Of a DNA stretch of 64,000 bases, positions 43,996 to 54,892 are shown piece by piece; position 1 is the first letter of the stretch, and each line of letters opens with the position of its first letter. The notes under the pieces are model-generated. The model saw nothing but the letters and a program-made list of their open reading frames with translations, ran no database searches and was not told where the DNA came from. The DNA is from Forficula auricularia. Lineage: Eukaryota > Arthropoda > Insecta > Dermaptera > Forficulidae. The DNA lies in contig JALMQS010000070.1 of assembly GCA_024734495.1 (NCBI GenBank), forward strand, positions 10,822,572 through 10,886,571. Direction: 5' to 3'. The translations under genes were made by a program, and so were the position numbers.

Positions 43996-45060
43996 AACCG
44001 ACTTTAAAAAAGGAGGAGGTTCTCAATTTGACTGATTTTTTTTGTGTCTATGTTACCTGATATCTTCGCCAATTGTAAACCGATTTTGATTATTTTTTTT
44101 GCATTGGGTTCAGTCTAGTTTCCGATTGGTCCCGTTTTTTTCATTGGTTTTTTACCTTTTTTGCTATGTTTGTTTATGCATAACTTCTTTGTTTATGGAC
44201 CGATTTCGATGATTCTTTTTATATTGGAAATATGGTACCTTAGGGGTGGTCCTATATTAATTTAGTCAAATTCTGATGATATGATAAATGACGAATAACG
44301 TAAATATCCAATTCTTATGAGCAAATAATCGAAATTATAACAAAAACAATCTTTTATAAAAAAAATCTTAAAACGTTCATTTAAAATCCGCAAACGTTTT
44401 TAGAGAATTTCTATATTTATGAATTGAATTTTATTATCATTTTCTGATTCATTCGCCCTACGCTTTCTCTTACGAGATGCATACAAAGTATTATATTAAG
44501 TCACTATTAATAACATCACTAAAAAGAGAAAAATAAAAATAATTTTTATAAAAAAATAAAACCGACTTCAAAAAAATTAAATGCAACAAATAAAATAATA
44601 ATAACTTAAAAATAAAATAAAATGCACTAAAAGGTATAAAATAATTATTATCTTATTTAGTTACAACTAAACGACGAAATATTTACATGAAATCACTTTT
44701 TGAAGTCGGTGCTAAACAATAAGCTAAATAAGGGACCCAGGGATTATTTAACGGATTATAGTGGTGTTTCACAAAGTATTCCTGTGTTTAATATGTTTCA
44801 CTATAAACCAACACCGCTTTCCCTAAACTTTATATATATAAGCGAGCCTACCCGCCAATCGTACTAAGTAAAATCCGTCAAGTTTGATTCATAAAATGTA
44901 TTTTTTGGCACCGACTTCAGAAAGTGGTTTCATGTAAATATTTCGTCGTTTACTTGTAACTAAATTAGATTATTATTTTATATCTTTTAGTGTATTTTAT
45001 TTTATTTTTGAGTTTTATTATTTTATTTGTTGCATTTAATTTTTTTGAAGTCGGTTTTAT
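43996..45060 (+). mobile_element. CCGACTTC foldback, complete copy 6
   Basis: Body 43996-44560, palindrome 44562-45060 ending TTTTTTTGAAGTCGGTTTTA. The palindrome centre is enlarged by about 110 bp (44715-44830), containing GGTGTTTCACAAAG/CACTATAAACCAACACC inverted motifs, a probable further small insertion. Confidence 0.8.
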
Positions 45061-45101
45061 TTTTTTTTTAATTATTTTTATTAAAATATAATTAAAGAGT
45101 T

Positions 45102-45280
45102 TTTTTTTTGGCTTTTCGGACTTTCTAGCCATAAGCCATTTACGATACTAATTATTTTATTTAAATTTGTCTCTACCTCGGGGGTCAGATTTTAGCCGGA
45201 TGCCTCGAGTCGGATTCGAACTCGGGTCCTCTTGGTTAGCTGGCTGACATGCTACCGCCTAGCCTACCCGACCCCCCCCC
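45102..45280 (-). mobile_element. tRNA-derived SINE with 12-bp target duplication
   Basis: The minus strand has an A box in GTAGGCTAGGCGGTAGCATG and B box GAGTTCGAATCC, and ends in poly-A (T run 45101-45109). AATTAAAGAGTT flanks both sides (45090-45101, 45281-45292). A C run of 9 lies at the 5' end. Confidence 0.82.
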
Positions 45281-45292
45281 AATTAAAGAGTT

Positions 45293-46579
45293 ATTTCAGG
45301 AATTTTAATATTCCTGATTATTTATTTTATATATTTAACAATGTTTCACTAAAGAGCAGCTTTTGGTGAATTGATTGGGAAATAGAGGAGGAAATTAATT
45401 GGATGGATTAATTTCCGCAATATGGTATTGGAATAATTATCGGAAAAGAGGTTTTTTTCTATAATTAGTTTTTTCCTCTTATTAAAAACAAGGACTAAAG
45501 ATGATCAAGGACACTCGATGGTGGAGAAGTAATCTCCGGAGTCGAAGCTAAAATACAATGTATACATTAATTAATGTAAAATAATTGATTTAATAAAATT
45601 TATAAAAAAAGAGCAGCTTTTGGTATTTCATTTATTTAAAAATTCCCACTGATGTTTCGGTAGCCGACTATTGGTTATAGCCTTCGTCGGAGAAAGAATT
45701 TATAAACAAATTATGATATAAAACTCATCAAAGAATAATATATACAAGAAATATACAGGAAAAATACTTATCAACCACTCCAAAAATCCTAAAGTGATAG
45801 AAAATCTCTCATTTTCGGATTTTTTTAAGAAAATAAAGTTTTACTTTTAAAGAAATTTTAATTTATTCCAATATTATATTATATACAGAGCTCGAATATT
45901 TTAATATTTATTTTTATATTTCTCCTAAAAATTAAAATTATTAACCACTCCAAAAATCCTGAAGTGACACAATTCTTGTACTTTCTTTAAAATTAGACTA
46001 ATTATAGTCATTGTCAGTAGGTAGCTAGAGAACTAGAAACTTATTATTGGTATACTTCTCGTATTTTTTTTTCGGTTTCACAATCAAATGTAATAAAAAA
46101 TTTAACCTTGTATGTCTAAGTGCTATATAGTGAGATAAGATTTTATCAAAATATATACTATAGCGTGTTTTTATTTCTTTTTTATTTCTTACATCTTGTA
46201 ATTTATGTGACTTCGAAATAATATAATTTCATTTTATCAAATCAATATTTATTGGTTTTATTTTATGTAATTTATTCATTTAAAATATAGTATCTTATGA
46301 ATGATAAACTTAAATTCAAAATCATTGAAAAAATGGTCCTCAAGTAGGGAAGAATTTTAATTATGCAAATCATAGTCTATAAAATTCTTTTGTTGTTTTT
46401 AATTTCCATGGGCTGGCTGCTTTTACACTTTAATTCAGCATTGAGTTCTACCACTTCGTCTTCAATAGAAAATACCTATAATTAATTAAATTTCCTAATT
46501 ATAATATACAATATTATTTCTAATGAACTAGTAGTGGGGTTTAAAATTAAAATACCGATTAATTAATAAAAGGAAATTG
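45293..46579. other. AT-rich non-coding stretch
   Basis: 45640-45700 contains ACTGATGTTTCGGTAGCC...CCTTCGTCGGAG, which on the minus strand reads like the foldback or PLE-type CCGACGAAGG...CCGAAAC motif. ACCACTCCAAAAATCCT is repeated at 45773 and 45945. No exon recognised. Confidence 0.4.
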
Positions 46580-47130
46580 AAATAAGCTGACGTGTTCTAA
46601 TGTGGCCATCCACTTAACTTTACCATACAATCTGGCCCTTAAAATTATTTATAATCGTTTTTGCATTTTTATACTTCTGGTGTCCCACTGATTATGTATA
46701 CAAAATTTGGTTGAGTCTGCTCAAATGGCCTAGATTTTTTATTTTTAACCCCCCCCCCCCTCACTTAATTTTGGGTCGATATGCACCAAAATCTAATCAG
46801 CTCTTAATCTCAATGGACCAAAACTACGTGTGAAATTTGGTTTCGATATTCACTCTAGTTTTTGAGCTAGCTCGTCCACAAAAATTTGGTAACGCACAGA
46901 CTAACGGACAGACAATCAGACTAGCTAACTTACAGAAATTTTGACAAAACAATTATTATCTCGAAAAATATAATTTTTTCGATGTTCACTTATTAGAGCT
47001 TTTTTGTAGAGCGAAATGTCATGGTTTAGCTCAATTTTTTTAATCAAAATAGTTTTAGAAGTTTTTGAGATATTTTGAAAAAAGAAGGAAAAAAACACTT
47101 TTTCATGCACGATTACAATACTTGACCATA
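46580..47130 (+). mobile_element. HINE/DINE-1-like element, copy O
   Basis: AAATAAGCTGACGTGTTC, one internal unit, and the usual 3' half up to ACTTGACCATA. The second half of the hairpin is lost. Confidence 0.75.
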
Positions 47131-47660
47131 AATAAAAAATTGATTGTACATTTTTATTGAGACACCCATGCAAGGGTTCTAGCACCCCCCCCCCCCACCA
47201 CACACACACATACACCGGCTACAGACCTTTGGAGATAGATAAATTCGTTTTGTTGTCTCCCCTCTATAAGTATCTGTGTTTGATTCTTTATTTAATAAGA
47301 AACAACCAGATCTATTCATTAATATTTAGATTTAATTATTGTAATTATATAGTTTTAATAAATGATAAAATGTTATTATAATAACCATGTTTATACTAAA
47401 GATTTGCTTCAGAATAAATTTATTTATAATTTCCTAGTATGATTTATGCCAAATTTCTATATAATCAAGGGTGGCGAAAAATTTCTTGGTCAAAATGGGG
47501 TCGTGAATGAAAAACGTTTAAGAAGCGCTGCTCTAGAAGAAAGCCTTCTAGAGTGAAATATTTTACGAGATATTAATTATAATGGCCTTGATAGCAAAGT
47601 TAAATTATGGTTAAATTACTGGGAATCAAGTTTCTTCAATAATTTTTATAAAAAAAATAA
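47131..47660. other. AT-rich spacer
   Basis: C run at 47186-47197 followed by CACACACACA. Nothing else recognised. Confidence 0.35.
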
Positions 47661-48619
47661 AACCGACTTCAAAAAATTAAATGCAACAAATAAAATAATA
47701 ATAACTTAAAAATCAAATAAAATGGACTAAAAGGTATATAATAATTATCTTATTTAGTTACAGCTAAACGACGAAATATTAACATGAAATTACTTTTTGA
47801 AGTCGGTGCTAAACAAACTATATAAGCGAGCGTACCCGCCAAACGTACTAAGTAAGATCCGCCGAGTGCAATTCATAAAATGTATATGTTTGACACCGAC
47901 TTCAAAAAGTAATTTCATGCATGTTAATATTTCGTCGTTTAGTTGTAACTAAATAAGATAATTATTTTATACCTTTTAGTGTATTTTATTTGATTTTTAA
48001 GTTATTATTATTTTATTTGTTCCATTTAATTTTTTTGAAGTCGATTTTATTTATTTTTTATAAAAATTATTTTTATTTTTCTCTTTTTAGTGAAGTTATT
48101 AATAGTGACTTAATATAATACCTTGCATAGATCTCGTAAAAGAAAGCGTCGAGCGAATGAATCAGAAAATGATAATAAAATTTAATTCATAAATATAGAA
48201 ATTATCTATAAACGTTAGCGGGTTTTAAATGAATGTTTTAAGATTTTTTTTTATAAAAGATTTTATTTATTATAATTTCGATTATTTGCACATAAAAATT
48301 GGAGATTTCCGTTATTTTATCATTGATCATATTATCAGAACTTGACCAAATTAATATGGTTCCACCCCTAAGGTACCCCCTTTACAATAAAAAAAGAATC
48401 ATCGAAATCGGTCGATAAACAAAGAAGTTATGCATGTACATATATAACAAAAAAGGTCCAATACGAATGAAAAAAAAAACAGGACCAATCGGAATCTAGA
48501 TTGAACCCAATGCAAAAAAAGCATCAAAATCGGTTCACAATTGGCGGAGATATGAGGTAACATAGACACAAAAAAAAATCAGTCGAATTGAGAACCTCCT
48601 CCTTTTTTGAAGTCGGTTA
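47661..48619 (-). mobile_element. CCGACTTC foldback, complete copy 7 (reverse orientation)
   Basis: Palindrome 47661-48055 first, then the body reversed, ending CCTCCTTTTTTGAAGTCGG at 48619. On the + strand the KRKRR frame is present: RSRKRKRRANESENDNKI, a stop, then FINIEI. Confidence 0.8.
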
Positions 48620-48659
48620 AAAATGACTTTGAAAATCATATTATACATAGCCTTATTTA

Positions 48660-48908
48660 TGGCTACATATATCCCCATGACTTCAAGGAACTGGAACTCT
48701 CTCCCAGCCTCTATCTTTCCCAGCACCTATGATCTTCAAACCTTCAAAACCAGGGTGCATAGACACCTACGTCTACACCCTCTCACTTAATCAACTTTCC
48801 CTTCTCTTCGGTAATGCAAGGGTCTTTCGAGATCCATAGGGGCTACATCTTTACTGGTGCACCCCTTCTTGCATTCGATTGCATTAAAAAAAAAAAAAAA
48901 AAAAAAAT
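48660..48908 (+). mobile_element. Jockey/CR1-like LINE 3' end, copy 3
   Basis: Encodes YIPMTSRNWNSLPASIFPST and YDLQTFKTRVHRHLRLHPLT, then the 3' untranslated region and a 22-A tail. It is nearly identical to the matching part of copy 1 (14739-15000), so the two are of the same subfamily. Strongly 5' truncated. Confidence 0.85.
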
Positions 48909-49194
48909 TCCCACAGTCGCCAACCACCAGTCAAATGTATATTGAATGCACATTTACCATTTGGACTGGTAAGAGTATACATTGCCGGAAAATCTATACA
49001 TTATTCTGGATATGCACGTTTGCCTTAACATATACTAGTATATTACAGGGGCGTAGCTAGAACTTAGTTCTGGGGGGGCTCAACCAGCTAGATTTCCAAA
49101 TTAAAATTTACATATTTATTTTTTATTAACAATTATTTGAGCATTAAGCAATAAATAGTCCCTTCCCATATTTACAACAATGTTCTTTTTTTTA
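48909..49194. other. Spacer with a single hAT-type end at 49047
   Basis: CAGGGGCGTAGCTAG at 49047 is a common hAT terminus, but no opposite end is found. Confidence 0.35.
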
Positions 49195-50439
49195 TGGTGA
49201 AGTAAAAAGTTCTGAGCCTTTTTCGTTAGATGGCTATTATGAGCCATATCTCACGATGTATACGTCGCATCTGGTCACTCTTTTTGCGATTTAAAGGTGA
49301 CATAACGCTTTAAAAAAGTTCTTTGACAGTTTTGTGTTTGGTGAAGCCAGTTGTATGTTAGAGCGTTCCAAAATAGAGGTAAAAAAGAGAAAATTCGATA
49401 CATTCTTCGGCACCACTACGACCAAGGGAAAAAGCTGAGCAGGCGGCCAAAAAAATTTGTTCTGTTTATGGACCCAATACAGTATCGAATACAACAGCAA
49501 AGTTGTGATTCCAACTATTCCGTTCTGGTAATATGGACGTCGAAGTTGAGACACGCTCTGGTAGGCCAATCGTCGAAAATGTCGATAAAATCATGGAAAT
49601 TGTCGAGTCGGAACGGCATACGAGCACTTATTCCATTGCCCAGGAACTGAAGATTAGTGAGAAAACCTCTTGGAACCATTTGCATAAGGCTGGTCTCAAG
49701 AAGAAACTCGATGTATGGATGCCACACGAATTGACGCAAAAGAAACTTTTGGACCGAATTGATGCCTGCGTTTTTTTGCTGAATCGATGGCGATGGCGAT
49801 AGGGATGGTGATTGTCGATGAAAAATGGGTCACATGCGAGAACAACAGGGAAAAAGATCGTGGTCCAAGCGCGGTGAGCCGGCCCAAACGATCGCCAAAC
49901 CCGGATTACCGGTCAAGATGGTTTTACTGTGTGTTTGGTGGGGTTGGAAGGGAATCATCCACTATGAGGTGTTCGGTCCAATCACTCAATTCGGACCTAT
50001 ACTGTCAACAAATGATCAGATTGAAGCAGGCGATAGACAAGAAGCGGCCAAAATTGGCCAATAGGAAGGGTGTTGTGTTCCATCAAGTGAACGCCAGGCA
50101 GCACACATCGTTAACGACGCGCCAGAAGCTCCGAGAGCTTGAATGGGTTGGTTGGGAGGTTATATCGCACCATGCGATCATCACCTATTCAAGCATTTGC
50201 AAAATTTTCTTGATGGTACAAAACTGGCCTCAGAGAGGCTTGTGAAAATGAGCTGGTCATGTTTTTCACCAATAGGGACGAGGACTTCTTCTACCGCGGA
50301 ATTATGAGAATGCCTTCAAAAAGGACAAAAGTTATCGAACAAAACGGCACATATTTGATCTAAATCGGAATATCCTAACTTTGTTAATTTTATCGTCGAA
50401 ATAAAGAGAAAAAGGGCTCAGAACTTTTTACTTCATCCA
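49195..50439 (+). mobile_element. Mariner element, inactive
   Basis: 1,245 bp. The ends TGGTGAAGTAAAAAGTTCTG (49195) and CAGAACTTTTTACTTCATCC (ending 50439) are inverted repeats of about 30 bp, as in mariners. TA is at the left border (49193-49194) and TA-rich DNA at the right. It carries a degenerate transposase gene. Confidence 0.85.
49350..50245 (+). pseudogene. Mariner transposase pseudogene
   Basis: Frame pieces: AEQAAKKICSVYGPNTVSNT; a TGA in place of Trp before FQLFRSGNMDVEVETRSGRP; HTSTYSIAQELKISEKTSWN; KKLDVWMPHELTQKKLLDRI; DEKWVT (first catalytic Asp); SWSKRGEPAQTIAKPG; LLCVWWGWKGIIHYE; SDLYCQQMIRLKQAIDKKRP; VVFHQVNAR. The second catalytic Asp of HQDNAR is Val here, and the third Asp region (SPDLAPSDYH in the family) is scrambled. 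Several frameshifts. Confidence 0.85.
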
Positions 50440-50529
50440 TTATATAAATGGCTAATTTTTGTTGTGTATCTAGCTTGTTATAACAACAAACAGAGTTTAT
50501 CTATGTAATTGAACCCATAAGAAACATTT

Positions 50530-50655
50530 ATCCATGTTTCTTCGCTCGATCCTCGTGGAGCAAAATCCCTTTTTCTTCATGGGAGAAAGTCTTGAGAGCC
50601 AGGCAGGGAAATCAAAGGGATTTTTCTCCTCGAGGATCGAGCGAAACAAATATTT
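50530..50655. repeat. Small hairpin repeat
   Basis: TTCGCTCGATCCTCG..GAGCAAAATCCCTTT pairs with AAAGGGATTTTTCTCCTCGA and GGATCGAGCGAA, giving arms of about 36 bp and a 43-nt loop. Confidence 0.55.
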
Positions 50656-50711
50656 CTAATTAAAAGACTGATAATGAGGGTCGAACCATTTTTTTTATCA
50701 GCTACCAAATT

Positions 50712-51420
50712 ATTTTTACTTTAGTATACAGGGTATGGTCAAGTATTGTAATCGTGCATGAAAAAAGTGTTGTTTTTTTTTGCTTCTTTTTTTCGAAATA
50801 TCTCAAAAACAGCTGAAACTATATTTTGATAAAAAAAATTAAGCGAAACCATTTCATTTCGGTCTACAAAAAAGCCCTAATATTAAGTGAACATCAAAAA
50901 AATTATATTTTTCGAGATAATAACTGTTTTGTCAAAATGTCTGTTAGTCTGTTCGTCTGCTATTCTGTTAATCTGTGCATTACCAAATTTTGTGGACGAG
51001 CTAGCTCAAAAACTAGTGTGAATATCAAAACCAAATTTCACACGTAGTTTTGGTGTATTGAGATTAAGAGATAAGAGCTGATTAAATTTTGATGCATATC
51101 GACCCAAAATTAAGGGGGGAGGGGTTAAAATTTAAAATTATAATATTTTCAAACTAAAAAAACAAGAAAAATGAAATAAACTATAAAATGAAGCTATAAT
51201 AACGAAAATATATTTTTTCTGCCGCCAAAATTAGGGGGGGGGGGGTAAAAAAATAAAAATCTAAGCCATTTGAGCAAACTCAACCAAAAAAATGTAGAAA
51301 CTATCCTCCCGAATTGGGGGGGGGGCAAAAAATAAAAATCTAGTCCCTTCTATCGAACTCCTCCAGAATAAGTATATGGTAAAGTCAAGTGGACGGCCAC
51401 ATCAGAACGTGTCAATTTAT
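50712..51420 (-). mobile_element. HINE/DINE-1-like element, copy P
   Basis: Reverse copy with intact hairpin end (CTTTAGTATACAGGGTATGG) and 5' end (GTGGACGGCCACATCAGAAC). The internal units are diverged and include a short unrelated AT insertion (51130-51235). Confidence 0.75.
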
Positions 51421-52365
51421 TTGAAATTTTGCGGGCTGAAAATATATTTGACAGGCTTGCTTTCAATATTTTTCTATTGGCTAGCCTGTTTGTAGTGTAT
51501 GTGTAATAAATAAGTAAATAGATAAATGTATAAAATAAATCATTTATTTATCTATTGTTTTTTTTTTCTATTTGAATAAATCATTTAGGGGCCACAATAA
51601 AGTTTGAAGGTTAAACTCTAGCATGTAGGTCATGCTCTCAGCTATTAGGCTAGTAGTTAGCTGAGCTCTCGTCCATTCATAACATTTCGTTGTCAAATCT
51701 CTTCTTCTTCATTAAGCCCTTGGTGAATGGTTGGTTATCTCTTGGAAAGCAATCATCTACCGGGCGGTCTTATTGACTTTCCATCCCCCTCATTAGCTCA
51801 TTAGCTCATTAGGATAATGACTCAGCCCCACTTGTCAGATTATCAGCTGGCCTTTTGAAAATGCCAACTTGCTGATGTGGACAGGCCAGCCAGCAAGCTG
51901 CTTGCTTTCTTCGGATGTCCTTCGGGCCGATCATCGCAATATTCCTGGCCTTTCTATTAGTTTATTAGTTATTCCTCAGTGACACAATGACCGAGCCGAT
52001 CATAGGCGAAATTCCTTACGGAATTCAATTACTCAATAAATTAAATCGGGTATTTTGTCCCCGACGAAAATTCAATAAAGTATTATGGTAAGTTATTTAT
52101 TTATTTTTACAATAATTAAACTTTTACAATCCATGTTTTTAATCTCGTCAGCCAGTTGAATACATCATAACACAATATATCCTATTATTACATCAAATAA
52201 ACAATTCTTATATAGGTATATTTAACTATATTCAAAATTTTTTATTGATTGTGAGTATATAAATACAAATTTTCTATAAGTAATTTAATTTAATAATAAT
52301 TTAGGAAATTTCATCTCCAAGACAATCTGCATAATAGTCTATTTTCAAAATATTTATGATTTTAT
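51421..52365. other. Non-coding stretch, GC-richer at 51600-52030
   Basis: CTCATTAG is repeated in tandem near 51790. The GC-richer part (GGCCGATCATCGCAATATTC near 51926) shows no open frame. Nothing recognised. Confidence 0.35.
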
Positions 52366-53028
52366 TTTAAACAAAACAAATTAAAATACATATATAATTT
52401 TATTTCTTTTAAAAATTCGATTGTATTTTCAGTCCCAGTCTTTGTATTCAAACATTGTTTTACATCATTAGGGAGGTTAGTTTTTAATCTTGCAATATTT
52501 AAAAAATAACACATTCAATTAAAATATGTTGAACTGTCATTAATTTTCCACACTTTTTACATACTAGACTTTCTTTGTTACACATTAAATGTGCATGTGT
52601 TAAATTAGTATGACCCGAGGGGTGAACCGCGATTGGAATTAGGTGTACACCGTCTTTGGAATTACTTTTGAATTCATTAGATAATCTATTGTCTTCTATT
52701 TGGAAATGAAAGTGCAAGTGGAAGTAGGTGTACACAATTTTAGGTCGCGGTTCACCCTTCGGTATGACCTATTCTAAGTCTGTCAATAATTACTTGTACT
52801 TTTCGACCCAAATTATAATAGAACTTGTTGATGTTTGATATGTTGACTCTCTTACAGTTTTTAATTTGGATATTATATTCTCCTTCCAATCTTTATCCCA
52901 CTTTTCTTTTATTTTTATCCGGACTAATTTTTTTTCATCCTCGGGTGTTAAATTTCTTATATTATCCGGTTGTTCCTTTTTTAGTGCCTCCTTAGCCTCT
53001 CTGTCTGCTTCCTGATTATAGTTGCTTT
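52366..53028 (-). pseudogene. LINE C-terminal fragment with RNase H tail and zinc knuckle, split by a MITE
   Basis: The minus strand reads YNQEADREAKEALKKEQPDN, EDEKKLVRIKIKEKWDKDWK, DRLRIGHT, then after the MITE NLTHAHLMCNKESLVCKKCG and KLMTVQHILIECVIF. A frameshift leads to TIEFLKEIKLYMYFNLF. GNxEAD is the end of the RNase H domain. RIGHTxLTH.xLM...C..C....T..HIL.EC is the C-terminal signature of R1/jockey-type LINEs. Degenerate but clear. Confidence 0.75.
52616..52761. mobile_element. hAT-type MITE family, copy b, inserted in the LINE
   Basis: CGAGGGGTGAACCGCG to CGCGGTTCACCCTTCG, 146 bp, flanked by GTATGACC on both sides (52608-52615, 52762-52769). Taking out the MITE and one duplication joins the LINE codons for GHT-NLTH in frame. 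Confidence 0.88.
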
Positions 53029-53189
53029 ATATATTTCCATTTTTAAAGCAACTTTTTTATTCTTCAAATTTGTCAAAAAATTCCATAGAGTTTTAATTTA
53101 AGAATTTTAATCAAGGAAAAAGAAAAAAAATGCTTTATGAAATATAAAGCCACACTAAACGAATAAATATTTTTAAAATAGACAATGAT

Positions 53190-53755
53190 ACAAATTCACA
53201 AAGAGGCTAGACAACCTGCTTGATGCAAATAAACATACATACATATACTAGTATATATCGAAATTCGAGGAGTGAACCGCGATTGAAATTAGGTGTACAC
53301 CGTCTTTGAAATTATTTGGAATTCATTAGATAATCCATTGTCTTCTACTTGGAAATTAAAGTGGAAGTGGAAGTAGGTGTACACGATTTTAGGTCTCAGT
53401 TCACCCCTCGTCGAAATTATATATCTGTATATATATTATTTATTTGTTTGAGACTATAGTTTCGAAGACTTGGTCTTTATCATCAGTCTTTTTTAATTAT
53501 AAATATTATTTATAAATTTTCAATATCCATACGGTATTGATCCATGAAAAATAATATTTATAATTTAAAAAGACTGATGATGAAGACCAAGTTTTCGAAA
53601 CTATAGTCTCAAACAAATAAATAATATATATACAGATATATAATTTCGATATATATGTGTGTATGTTTATTTGCATCAAGCAGAGGACAACCTCTTTGTT
53701 TCTCTTTATGAATCAACAACTCTGCTACTCTCAGCAAAACAATAACTCTTCAATT
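53190..53755. mobile_element. Foldback X, short copy, with a nested hAT MITE
   Basis: The ends TTCACAAAGAGGCTAGACAA and inverse CCTCTTTGTTTCTCTTTATG, with the TGATGCAAATAAACATAC arm, match the 24531-26697 element. The inner palindrome (53430-53650) again reads CTGATGAT-GAAGA-CCAAG-TTTTC-GAAAC at 53575. MITE copy c lies in the left arm. Confidence 0.65.
53266..53410. mobile_element. hAT-type MITE family, copy c
   Basis: CGAGGAGTGAACCGCG to CAGTTCACCCCTCG, 145 bp, flanked by TCGAAATT on both sides (53258-53265, 53411-53418). Confidence 0.85.
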
Positions 53756-53789
53756 AAATGATACAAATTGTCTTGGAAATGAAATTAAC

Positions 53790-53939
53790 CGAGGGGTGAA
53801 CCACGACCTAATATCGTGTACACCTACTTCCACTTTCATTTCCAAGTAGAAGACAATAAATGAAGGGGCATTATCTAATAAATTCCAACATAATTACAAA
53901 GACTGTGTACACCTAATTCCAATCGCAGTTCACCCCTCG
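53790..53939. mobile_element. hAT-type MITE family, copy d
   Basis: 150 bp, opposite orientation to b and c. CGAGGGGTGAACCACG to GCAGTTCACCCCTCG. Flanks AAATTAAC and AAATTACC differ at one base. Confidence 0.82.
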
Positions 53940-53946
53940 AAATTAC

Positions 53947-54500
53947 CTTTAATAAAAACAAAAAAATATATATTTACGAAAAAAAAATTCTCTAAAATTT
54001 TTTGATAAATATTAGAAAAACAGTTCATATCTGATCTTATTTTGTTAATTAAATTTTTCTTGTTTAAAATTTTGATCATTTCTCAAATTAATCTTTTTTT
54101 CAAAATATCGCCCTTATCTAAAATTTTGGGATTGGAAAATCAAAATTGTGTCCCAGAGGTTAGTTGAGTATATTATTTATGTTCATAAGTAAATTCTAGA
54201 TTTTTTTTTGTTTTGTCTATCCTAAAATATAGAATTTACGAATTTATAAATATTATATTCAAATAACCTGGGACACAATTTTGATTTTCCAATTCCAAAA
54301 TTCTAGATAAGAGCGAAATTTTAAAAAAGATTAATTTTAGAAATTATCAAAATTTTAAATAACAAAAATTCAATAAAGAAAATAACAGATATGGATAAAT
54401 GAACTATTATTTTCCTTATATTTATCAAAAAATTTTAGAAAAAAATAATTTTTCGTATAAATTTATATTTTTTATTTTTATTCAAGTTCATCTCCAAGAA
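53947..54500. repeat. AT-rich foldback, about 230-bp arms
   Basis: The arms share ATCTAAAATTTTGGGATTGG (left), GGAAAATCAAAATTGTGTCC and TTTTTTGATAAATATT in inverted form. The centre is near 54185-54260. It lies just upstream of the first visible SLC37A exon. 54501-54719 is intron-like AT-rich DNA. Confidence 0.6.
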
Positions 54501-54719
54501 AATCCACATCATTTTCTATTTTCAAAATATTTCAACTATTTTTTAATTCAAATTTGTTAAAAAATTCCATTGATAAAGCGAGAAATTCTCCCGAAATTTT
54601 TTGTATTACAATAAACGTTTTAAGATTGTATTTTATAAAAGATTTGTATTTATTTATAAACTCACAATCAATAAAAAATTTTCTAAAATAATTATATTTA
54701 TATATTATTTTATTTTTAG

Positions 54720-54892
54720 GTTCAAAATAAGTATTATTGTACTTACCTACTTAGCCTATGCTTGTTTCCATATGACCAGAAAAGTACTGAGTGTAGTTAA
54801 AGCTGTATTAAAGCATGATAATTGTACCGAAGAGGTCCCATTACCTGGACAAAATACTTCATATCCAAATTGGTGTGATTGGAAACCATTTG
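54720..54892 (+). CDS. SLC37A2: SLC37A-like exon A (helix 1 and first lumenal loop)
   Basis: The acceptor is a T-rich tract ending in AG at 54718-54719; the donor GTAAGT follows 54892. The exon encodes a membrane helix starting KISIIVLTYLAYACFHMTRK, then SVVKAVL and a loop with two cysteines ending WCDWKPF. In the family this is helix 1, the conserved HMSRK-like motif and the first loop. It ends after one base of a codon, which exon B completes as Asp. The open frame upstream of 54720 is intron read-through. Confidence 0.88.

Noticed and set aside
49351..49650. 99-codon frame as the mariner transposase N-terminus
   Set aside because: The true transposase residues (AEQAAKKICSVYGPNT) are in a neighbouring frame; this frame is a shadow.
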